This document shows positions 55,701 through 64,000 of a DNA stretch of 64,000 nucleotides, piece by piece. The stretch spans positions 2,172,501 to 2,236,500 of the forward strand of contig OX359200.1 of assembly GCA_947172415.1 (NCBI GenBank). Reading direction: 5' to 3'. The stretch comes from Chondrosia reniformis (taxonomy: Eukaryota > Porifera > Demospongiae > Chondrillida > Chondrillidae). Under the pieces are notes generated by a model, which worked only from the letters and a program-made list of their open reading frames with translations, made no database searches and had not been told where the DNA came from. Both the position numbers and the translations under genes were made by a program. Positions within the stretch are counted from its first letter, which is position 1. The number at the start of each line of letters is the position of its first letter.

Positions 55701-58486
55701 CACATATCAGGAGTAGATACATTATGAGCAGCCACGTATCAGGGTTTTCATTAGGTGAAATGTACATCATGTGTCTGTGCAGTATGTAGTTCTGTGCAAT
55801 AAATACATGTATACTTTTAGTAGTTCACTGGTCTCAACTGTTTTTCTCATCCCAGCTGTACTGCTGACTTTCTTTTGATGGTCACTGACCACTAGGATCA
55901 GTGCATGCATATCAGGCCAGTGAGACTCTGGAGAAATCTATCATAAGTGTAGCAGAAAAGGGAAAAGAAGAAAGTTACTTATGCTAACAGTAATATTTAA
56001 TAATTCCAGCTAGGCTATAGAACTCACTTTTTATAATATCCAAAAAGGTTAGGGGTCTTAAGATAAATTTAAATTAATGTTTTATAGGAAATTAAATACA
56101 ATGACTAAATATTCATTCTCTACTCAGTTGGATATACGTATATATTGTACCAAGAATTTGGTCCACTGAACCTGGATTATAATTTTCCGTTATGATAATT
56201 AATTAATTAATATTTTTATTAATTTATTGCAAACCTTAAATGTTTGTCAAATTAACTTATATGGCAATAAATTTCCTGAATATCCTGTACATGGAAAAAA
56301 GGTTCTCAAGCTTCTTCTAATTTAAGGATACTATAAGTCAATAGGTGAAATGTTCCGAATACTAGAACTAGCAATTACGTAGGTTCAGTGGAAAGGTCAA
56401 CATCCAAAAAGGGAGTATATTTCAATACAATATTCCAAAGCTACAGTAATCTGTGGTACACGTATAGCTTACATACCTGAATGGCTACACTGTCCAGTCC
56501 ATCATCTCTGACTCCTTTTTCCCATTTCACAAACCCGCCATACATACTGCGACAGGCACTACCAGACCCTTGTCTGTGAACAAAATTCATAAGGCCGCTA
56601 TCAACTAAATATACGTACCTTGAAGTTTAAACATTCTACACAATTAAATACATCATAGAGGGCATGCACATTATACATGTAATATTTCCTTACATCTTCT
56701 TTATCTATACAAACAGAAGCATGTGCAACATTAAGTTTAATAATCTTCTCTTTAGAAATTCACAAGTATACTTCAAAGCATATAGCATTCAAAAGACCAC
56801 TTTCATTCCAGTTACAATATTGCACTGTATATATATAAGTCTCATCTGGATTCACACCACATCATAAAAGAAATACAATATTCAGGTGTACACCAGCCCA
56901 CCTTGCAATGGAAGAGAGGTCTCCATCAATACCAAAGAGCCTTCCAAGTGTTGCAACTACAGAGGAAGGTAGAACAGTCAGTGACTTATGTATAATAGGA
57001 CAGGAGACAATCAACATTAGAATGTAGCAGCTGCAGGAGGTATGTAGATGTCTCTTTAAACAGTCACTAGCATTTAGGATATATACATGTAAATGAACAA
57101 AATTGTCATTAATATTCCAACAGAAATTTAACCACAACTATAATGTAAAACCATACTCAAATACCTATATCAAATGTCATTAATGCCGCTTAGGTAATAG
57201 AGTTTCAAACAAGATGTACGTATATGACAAGTCACTATTTTAAACACTGCTTAGCATGGAAGTTGCAAGGACTTTTTGAGACATTAGAAATTAAATTTCT
57301 ATTTTTGCCTTGGTGCTACATTTTATTTGATGTACTCTATTAAGCAGCAAATTCTGTACTTATTTATTGAAGTCAATGAAAAATAGATCCATAAAATTGA
57401 AAGAAATTGATTGAAAGAAACATGACCAATAACTTTTAGAACAAGAAATTTCACTTTAAACTTAAATGGAGATACAAAGCTCACCTAAACATGCATATCC
57501 TGCAGCAGAAGACGCTAATCCTGCTGCAGTTGGGAAATTATTTTGTGAGCATATATGTATGTGGTATCTTGAAATATCCTCTTCTTCTTCAGTTGCACTG
57601 TTCCTAGCTTTACTTCGCTGCTTGCAGTAGAGTCGTCGCACTGCACCAAGCAAATCAGTTTTAGACTCACCATCAGTCGAAACCTTACACAAACATTTTC
57701 TCACATTCTTTCAGGCAGCGCTGCAATCTCAAATCAAAGTCAATATCCTTCTCTCTACATGTAAAGACACAAAGGTGGAATAAGTAAGAACAAACTGTTG
57801 AGGTGGCTTTGACAATCACAATGTAGTGTCAGGGCACAGATGGCTATACAGAGATGGTAGCCTTGGGTAGAGTTCTAAATGGCCACTTTCTGTTTTCCTT
57901 GTCATGTAGAACATATTTGTGGTTTTGTTGTCAGTTAGATTAGTTATGAGACAAGACATATGACTAATAAAGATCTAAATATAACAGAGCAATCCACATA
58001 GAATACAGCTCACACTCCATTTAGCCATAGTCTGTCCTTTGCAAACTTCTTCCCAATAGCAGCCGTGGTAGTGGCACACATTTCAGCTTGGTTCAGAGTG
58101 ACACTCAGTGATGAGTTCACAGGTAATATAAGCTCCTCATCCCTCTTTCCCCCTAGTAATGACAACATGTAATAGGATATACAGGCGCCATGCTTAGTGC
58201 ATGTGCATGCAATGTAAGGAACAAGCATAGAAGGCTACACTTAAGGGAACACCCAGAGCTTGCTTCTGGTAAAGGTTTTTATCTGATAAATGCGAGAAAG
58301 AGGTGTAACATGAATCAACCTATTTTACATTATATTACGTAGATCTTGGTTGTCGTCATGCAAAATTCGGATCGGTTAGTCCTTTTAGGCTAAAGTAAAC
58401 GAGTGTTCCTCACAGTATTTTATTACAGCAATGTTGACTGGAGCGGTACAAGTGCACTTTCGTATAATTTCTCCACTGCCGGCCAT
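49785..58486 (-). CDS. MVD: mevalonate diphosphate decarboxylase
   Basis: This enzyme makes isopentenyl diphosphate from mevalonate 5-diphosphate with ATP, in the cytosol (sterol and isoprenoid pathway). Exon 1 from ATG 58486: [20 protein letters not shown], joining in phase to [20 protein letters not shown] (58160-58020). Then about 57760-57490 with the GHMP-kinase loop [19 protein letters not shown]. 56955-56905: [17 protein letters not shown]. About 56577-56478: [19 protein letters not shown]. About 55930-55818: [19 protein letters not shown] and [12 protein letters not shown]. 54320-54222: [18 protein letters not shown]. 53892-53665: [19 protein letters not shown] and catalytic [13 protein letters not shown]. 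Then 50620-50570, 50505-50430 ([12 protein letters not shown]) and the last exon [17 protein letters not shown] with stop at 49785-49787. The frame appears intact. Introns hold a minisatellite, a retroelement fragment and a repeat element. Confidence 0.94.
51050..52300 (-). pseudogene. retroelement ORF remnant (region after the RT core)
   Basis: Minus-strand pieces in shifting registers read [60 protein letters not shown], then [20 protein letters not shown] and LEKFDKKL, and [21 protein letters not shown] recall this order (SPIG block, then a short R-S-P-x-F-like block after ALPKLLYLL) from LINE-like ORFs abundant in sponge and coral genomes, where it flanks the reverse transcriptase. The catalytic RT core is absent and several stops interrupt it. 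GC is higher than in the surrounding intron. It is a dead fragment inside an intron of the decarboxylase gene. Confidence 0.55.
52515..52945 (-). repeat. cysteine-ORF repeat family, copy 2
   Basis: This is the inverted counterpart of 36415-36805, with the same GGGGCAACCGCCTGTGTTTA edge, inner palindrome and outer palindrome (TATACCATGGCGCTTCGGTG and AGCGCCGTGGTATAA). It is about 40 bp longer because of an extra hairpin (TTTTATACGTACTTGCCCTC region). It carries the intact version of the 38-codon frame. Confidence 0.65.
52669..52785 (-). CDS. 38-residue cysteine-rich reading frame in a repeat
   Basis: From ATG 52785: [16 protein letters not shown], then [22 protein letters not shown] and TAG. 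Its equivalent in copy 1 (36529-36645) has the same length, start, stop and C-x5-C-x2-C-x4-C spacing, but with a nonsense change at codon 8. Most differences between the copies change amino acids, which argues against strong selection. It could be a small zinc-binding protein of the element, a terminal exon captured from a larger gene, or chance. No family recognised. Confidence 0.3.
   Translation of the reverse strand: MAHLAPGWFCLNADDFIEYSCPDYFNCPKCNENCPPSK
54935..55743 (+). repeat. composite minisatellite, 32-bp and 17-bp units
   Basis: Long unit: ATACATTATGAGCAGCCACA followed by TATCAGGAGTAG (32 bp). Short unit: ATACATATCAGGAGTAG (17 bp), the long unit minus 15 bp (TTATGAGCAGCCACA). The order is L L L L S L L L L, then five S in a row, then L L S, L L L S, L L L S and four L. 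The last three isolated S units start 113 bp apart (about 55379, 55492, 55605), a higher-order repeat of LLLS. The array lies in the intron between the SELLK and YRAEV exons of the decarboxylase gene. Confidence 0.92.
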
Positions 58487-58533
58487 TTTTACCGCCCTAC
58501 TAAAACGGTAAAATCCCTGCCGAAACTCTAACC
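58487..58533. promoter_or_regulatory. shared bidirectional promoter/5' UTR region
   Basis: Only 47 bp separate the MVD start codon (58486, minus) from the METTL17 start codon (58534, plus). The spacer contains an 8-bp perfect dyad, TTTTACCG (58487-58494) and CGGTAAAA (58506-58513), around an 11-bp centre, and no TATA box. Both 5' UTRs must be extremely short or overlap the opposite gene. The dyad could be a symmetric factor site driving both genes. Confidence 0.7.
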
Positions 58534-61500
58534 ATGAACTATTTTCATATCAAAAGAGTTCCAAATCCACAATGGACTTATAGATATTTGTTAAGCCGTA
58601 AAACCTCCGGAAAACCACTTATAGTAAACGCCAAAGAAGACAATGTGATCAGGGAAGGACAAACCGTCAAACAGAGCTTCTCCCTACCTCCAGTTGCTCT
58701 TCCCGAAGCTCTCAGCAGTGCAGTGAAGCTTGTAATGAAAAGTAAGCGGCTGAGTTGCATGCACACTGTCAAAGGTTGTGGGTATGACTTGCAGAAATAT
58801 AGATCAGATGCATGTAGGTTACATCTACAGCTAGCTAGTTATTGAATATAGTGTAGTCAGACTATATATTGACTATAGAATGCGTTACTAAGAGTAGAGT
58901 ATCTTTGAATAGATTGCTACTAAAGTAAGATCTAATAAAGATTATTATTAACAAATAACATGCTACTCTTCAAATTGTTTGTTATCCTTGTCCTATCAAT
59001 TCGTTTGTATCATCTGACACTGACTGTGCACAGCATAAGCAACATAGCATATTCACTTCTAATATAGATTATTCAGCAAAACTGATGAAAGAGGATGCTA
59101 GTGTGTTGTGTAAATACCTACTGACCAGGCAACCGCCCACCACCTTTATGGTTAAAAACCGTAAAAGTATGCAGTCAGATGCCCAACCACAATCCATTGA
59201 GGAGCAAAATGAGTCTGATCAAGGCAAATCAAAGTATTCACCAATGAGGTGAGTATTTACCAGAACACAAGCAGGCATCTATCATATTGAACAAGTAGTA
59301 AGTACATACATTTTATTGCTTTGTTAGAATAATTATTCTATTTCTAAACTTAGGATAATTAGCTTATAATAAGCATACCCTATGTAATAAATCAAGGAAA
59401 ATGGTCTATTCTAAGCGTTCCTTAGCCTTATATTAATTTTAGCCATGACAATAGGAAAATGGTGTTGTAGATTATTCATACATACACTCCACTGCAAGGC
59501 AAACCTACATATACATATATGAATAATCTAATACACCAATTCTACATGCTATGCCTGCTCTGTAATAAATTAAAAGCCCATATAGGGAAATAAACCTGGA
59601 AAAAGCTTTGGATGAAGATACAAAAGTCTTCTCTTTCTTCTGCTCCACTGGGCCAGACAGCTATATCTGGGAATTCCACCATTCATCACTGACCCTGGCA
59701 TAATATATATGTATACTTACTGTAGAGTCTTTGCAGTTACATTATTTTCTGTTACTACAAGACTTACATTTACTGTGTTTTTAATTCTTTCGCTCTTTGT
59801 GGTGTGCATGTAGATATGGACAGAAGGAGGCAATAGCATACATGGCATCAAGACTGAATCCATCATATGCTGTCACCTACAGAGTCTTAAATGAGGTACA
59901 TGTATGGTTACTATCAATATGGCAGAGTTATGGTATGTGTCCACTATACGTACTTCAGAATGAACCTGTAAGCAATGTTACTAATAAGAAAGGTTACAAG
60001 TAACGCATATTCTCTTTTTGTGTACAAACTGTAGCTGGCATTGAGATGTCCAGATTACAAACCAGAAACTTTATTGGATTTTGGTTCCGGTCTGGGAACC
60101 ACAGTGTGGTGAGTTAATGAAATCTGTACCTTAAGCTGAAACAATTAGCCAATAACTTTGTGGACTTGGTCTCATACTGTACATGCAATCAAGAGAGGTA
60201 TTTAATGTGTTGGTAAGTTAATCAAAGAGGGTTACACAGTTACTGCAACATGTTAAAATGTGCAAACATAAGTGATGCAGAAGCGTCAGTCATTTGGGAA
60301 TGTGTCAACCATTATTTAGATTTTCATGATAGCTTTTAATAAAGCTCAAACTGGTACACTACTTGCATTCCAAATACTTTTAAAACAGAATGTGTTCATA
60401 GGACATCAGTTCTTCCCACTGTTGTGCATTGCAACACATTGCTATTGTGTTGCATCATTTACTGCAATAGGGCTGCCAATGAATTGTGGAAGAATAGCAT
60501 ATATGAGTATCAATGTATTGACATTTCAGAGGATATGGAAAAGAATGCTAAGCTGCTCCAACAAGGTAGGATATACTTTAGGATTTTGAAATTTAGTAAT
60601 GAATCAAGTGTTTTGATGTGGTCAATTCTCTGTAGTGCACATAGCCAATTGGGACCTTCTCAGTCAAATGATTTGTTTTCTTATATACTTTAGGAGGTGA
60701 CAAGAATGGTAAACCTTTGATTAAGAATGTATACTTCAAGCAATATCTTCCTTTATCAAATGAGGTATGAACTGTAATTATGTGTTTTTGTAGTATATAC
60801 TCAGGTAGTTATCAAACCGTTACAGGTCCTACTTTGCAATCATTGAAGAGGTAGTACAACTACTGCATAGGATTTACCCCATAGGTTGCTCTGAGCCTGG
60901 TCTTTAAAGTACACAGCTCCTCTCTTTCTCCTTTCTCATAACTTGTTATTTTGTGTTGTTTATTTTCAATCAATTAATCAAGGACAGATGTGTAGCAGAT
61001 AAATATCTGCTTGGTGAGCCAGTCTAATTCTGCTCTCTATGCTATAGTTAAGTCTGTTATTATTTGTTCAAAGTTTGTTTAGGTCAAACTTTGAGCTACC
61101 AAATTAATACTGCAGCTATCAGCCATTTTTCTAACCTGTACAAGTCTTTTGATAGAAGTCAAACGTTACTTACATATGCACCACAGATGTAAGAGTGTGT
61201 GCTCACCGGATTACCTGACTAGACTAGGGTAACAATGATACATTTACTTCAGTGGGTGTCTATTTCAAGTGTTCTGGACTCTCATCACTTTGGACTTATA
61301 TGTGTGTATTAATTGTGTTTTTGTTGCTCTTGGCTTTAGGTCTGTTATGATGTAGTGGTATCTGCCTATTCTCTGTCAGAACTACCAACTATTGGATTAC
61401 GAAAATCAACCATTAGAACACTGTGGGAGAAGACTAAGGATTTTCTAGTGAGTAACCATGTCTTAATCAAATTCATTTTATCCATGTAAGAATCTTCTCT

Positions 61501-63975
61501 CTGTGGTCGATCAAGGTTTTAATTGAGCCTGGAGACATACATGGGTTCCTTATTATTGATGAAGCAAGGAATATGCTGTTAAATTCTGATACTAGTGATC
61601 AAGAAGCTGATATGGAGGGTACTGAGGATGTTGGACATGTCTTTGCACCAGTAAGCTTACTTTATTATATGTACTGTATGGAATATGTGTAATGTATGAT
61701 GACTTCCAAATTTACTGCATACTAACACTTTTGTACGTATATCTATTATAATAAAACCATTTAAATCATCCCATCCCTACTTAGAGAGTACTGCCTACTC
61801 TGTGATACAGTAGTTTACAAATTCACACCAATTTACTAAACATGATGACTAGATTGATGGGCTAGCATGCATGGGCACACATATATGGAAAAATGTCACC
61901 TTCAATGTCTTCTGTTCTGCTGTGTTTTGTTACTGTAGTGTCCACATGATGCTCCTTGTCCGTTGGTACAAAGGGAATGGCCTGTTCCTTGTTACTTTGC
62001 ACAAAGAGCAGAGCTAGCATACACACAGGTAAATCCCCGTGCCATTGTTTCCAGATGGTGTCTCTCTTTCACTCACACAACTTTAAGGATATTACTTTTA
62101 GGTAGATGTACAATGGTAATTAATTAATTGTAAGTTATTGAAGCTTAATAGCACTGCAAAATTAATCATAAGGTTTCAGAACATGTTCATAGACCTTTAT
62201 CAGCTGAAAAAAATTACAACTTGACATCTTTTACACACCTTATTAAAAATACGATGACGTGATGTTGCATAATAGTTAACAAACAAAAGGAATGGAACCA
62301 GCTATGATCGAGAGCACTGAGAACAACAAATGGAAGAGAAGGACTTTAGAATGCCATTTACATACTACAGAGCTCCAGAACATCAATATAGACAATGGCA
62401 TCATCCTAAGCAACTATTGGTCCCCACTGTTTACCGACTTTGACTCACTACTACACTGCATTGACAGTTCTCACTTTACTAAACTTCAATTTTAACGATC
62501 ATCTTACGTTTCTGTTTTTAATCAAGATTCAAGTTGCACAAAACATTTCTCAGCTGATGAAGGTCTACTGCCCAAAATATTCTGAAATCAATTTGAAGTG
62601 CTATGGAAACCATCAAAAATGAACCTCTAAATACATACTATCAAGTTTTATAGGGTTTATATTATTTGCAGAAAAAAACATTTATAGAAAGAAAAGGCTT
62701 CTTTATTGAAAAGTTTTCCTACATAATTCTTAGAAAAGGAGAGAGAACTGAAAAACAAGGTTTCTGAAGATACATATATACACCGTACAATTCTACTGAA
62801 CTCTTGCACTTGCTACGTATATACGGAAGTGCACAGTATGTATAGTATACTTCTGATCCTAGTCTTAATGTAGGTTCATAATAGTGGGTCTATTTGCTAG
62901 TCTCTTAAGATGTAGTGTCACATACTACATAGTTTATTTCAAAATCCCCATCACCTAATATACATACGTATAGTGTATCTGCACAAATATTCAATGTGAT
63001 GATCAGACCACATCTATTTACTGATGTACATCATTTCAGATGGAAAATACCACTTAAAAGTATTAGCCAGCCACTAGTGCTACAATTGCCTCATGTACGT
63101 ATATAGCAAGGGTCTCTTTGTGCTTTCCCTCTTATATAATCACCTTAGCTATGCATCTCTAACTGTACATACAGTGTTTTCACGTTTGCTGCAACCTTCT
63201 AAGAAGAGGACCAGGCATGTCCTTTGTTCTCTTTGCTGTCCAAGTGGGGAGGTCAAAACACACATTTTTACTAAAAGGAAGTCAGGGTATGTTTGCAGTA
63301 TGACGTTGTGTGTGTTGTAACTTGTATGTGTGTTATATGCGTATATATATAACATGTGTGTGACTAATAGAATAAGGATTCCTTCTAACTGCGTCAAACC
63401 TATCTTTGGGATGGTACATCCTTTGACTTTTTGAGTCTTTAAAAACGCAGTTTGGTTTCATTTCTCAGTCAAACGTTTCGACCCTGGGGATCTTCTAAAG
63501 TGACTGCAGGTTGAGTGGAAAAATGCCTCTATTTATAGAGGATTATTCCCTCCATTTCCATTTCCTGTCATGTGACCCTCAGCAGGAAGAGAAAAACTGG
63601 AAGTATGAATACTAAATCGTCTTCAAGCTTGATGTTTTTCCAATCAACCATCAGTCACTGAAGAAGATCCCCAGGGTCGAAACATTTCACCGAGAAACGA
63701 AACCAAACTGCATTTTTAAACCCTCAAAAAAGTCGAAGGATGTACCATGCCATGTGGGTGAATATGTGTACGTACGTATGATGTTTACATACATAAATTG
63801 TAATTCTTTTAGAGTCAAATACATTGCACACATTTATACATGTATTTTAGGTACATGTATACACTGATACTTTATATCCTATTGTAGCTGCCTATATAGG
63901 CCTACTAGAAAGAGTAAATGGGGTGATTTGATATTTGTACCAGACAGCGAACATGCTGTGGAAGAAGAAAAATAG
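58534..63975 (+). CDS. METTL17: METTL17, mitochondrial ribosome assembly factor
   Basis: This is a Rsm22/METTL17-family methyltransferase-like protein acting on the mitochondrial small ribosomal subunit. Exon 1 (58534): NYFHIKRVPNPQWTYRYLL, basic and suited to mitochondrial import. Then LCKYLLTRQPPTTFMVKNRK (59070-59248), YGQKEAIAYMASRLNPSYAV (59814-59895), LRCPDYKPETLLDFGSGLGT with the SAM-binding glycine loop (60035-60107), ELWKNSIYEYQCIDISEDME (60480-60566), KPLIKNVYFKQYLPLSNE (60692-60762), YDVVVSAYSLSELPTIGLRK (61340-61448), VLIEPGDIHGFLIIDEARNM (61515-61650), FAPCPHDAPCPLVQREWPVP and CYFAQRAELAYTQ (to about 62028), FFIEKFSYIILRKGERTEKQ (62675-62760), RTRHVLCSLCCPSGEVKTHI (about 63200-63290), and YRPTRKSKWGDLIFVPDSEH with stop at 63973-63975. 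The cysteines CPHxxPC, WPVPC and LCCPSG match the positions that bind an iron-sulfur cluster in the human protein. No frame break seen. Confidence 0.93.
59535..59715 (-). repeat. dispersed repeat with a decayed hammerhead-like core, copy 3
   Basis: It shares TCCACTGGGCCAGACAGC and GGGAATTCCACCATTCATCA with the copies at 6.7 and 20.4 kb. The core is damaged: the first C of CUGAUGA is G (GUGAUGA) and the GAAA is GAUAU. It lies in a METTL17 intron in antisense orientation and should be inactive. Confidence 0.5.
63382..63735. repeat. inverted repeat pair with a CGAAAC motif
   Basis: The left arm (63382-63510) and right arm (63650-63735) are reverse complements: GGATGGTACATCC against GGATGTACCATGCC, and GGTCGAAACATTTC against CAAACGTTTCGACCCTGGGG. 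Each arm contains a possible stem GAUCC-CCA-GGGUC followed by GAAAC. It lies in the last METTL17 intron and belongs to the family fragment at 14.74 kb. Confidence 0.5.
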
Positions 63976-64000
63976 TTGATCATCATGACCTGCGTATATA

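Noticed and set aside
54935..55743. Regular repeats that could suggest a CRISPR array
   Set aside because: Units abut with no unique spacers, there are no cas genes, and the array lies in an intron of a eukaryotic gene. It is a minisatellite.
58578..58772. Minus-strand frame over METTL17 exon 1
   Set aside because: It is antisense to a well supported exon and would overlap the MVD 5' region; no independent evidence.
59090..59110. CUGAUGA-like string on the plus strand near 59.09 kb as a further hammerhead
   Set aside because: It is coding sequence of METTL17 exon 2 (LMKED), with no GAA/stem III/stem I arrangement around it.

Overview
The window is AT-rich (about one third G+C by eye) eukaryotic DNA. 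Its genes are cut by many short GT-AG introns, and it is full of small transposable elements. The gene set is animal: a receptor tyrosine-kinase-like protein, a phospholipase C-gamma with an SH2 domain and split PH domain, HELQ helicase, mevalonate diphosphate decarboxylase and METTL17. Short introns, very tight spacing between some genes and a divergent receptor with no recognisable extracellular family suggest an early-branching animal, most likely a demosponge. That is an inference; no ribosomal or mitochondrial marker is present.

Layout. 0-8 kb: unrecognised exon-like pieces, a decayed LINE (3.8-5.1 kb), a pair of tandem hammerhead ribozymes (5.5-5.9 kb, minus strand) and a broken Penelope-like reverse transcriptase (6.9-7.85 kb, minus) with another hammerhead-like repeat beside it. 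8.2-15.5 kb: the 5' half of HELQ on the minus strand. One intron carries a Tigger/pogo DNA transposon (about 11.1-14.66 kb) with 327-bp inverted repeats, an uninterrupted transposase and a separate PHD-finger reading frame. 16-24 kb: gene fragments with reading-frame breaks (KIF18-like kinesin motor, beta-spectrin-like PH exon, type II membrane sulfotransferase). 24.3-27.2 kb: an unrecognised gene ending in a QPEIPTE repeat tract. Its 3' end is duplicated in inverted orientation at 47.9-48.6 kb.

28-37.4 kb: an 18-exon receptor with signal peptide, fibronectin-III-like exon, one membrane segment and a kinase domain that has lost the catalytic residues. 39.3-47.3 kb (minus): PLC-gamma with catalytic X and Y boxes intact, one SH2 domain and no SH3. 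49.8-58.5 kb (minus): mevalonate diphosphate decarboxylase (isoprenoid and sterol precursor synthesis), with a retroelement fragment, a repeat element and a composite minisatellite in its introns. 58.5-64 kb (plus): METTL17, a mitochondrial ribosome assembly factor. Its start codon lies 47 bp from that of the decarboxylase, so the two must share a very short bidirectional promoter.

The most unusual items are the tandem hammerheads 341 nt apart (a retrozyme-like arrangement), the alternative PHD-finger exon inside the Tigger element, the receptor pseudokinase, the reduced PLC-gamma, a repeat family carrying a 38-codon cysteine-rich reading frame, and the higher-order minisatellite.
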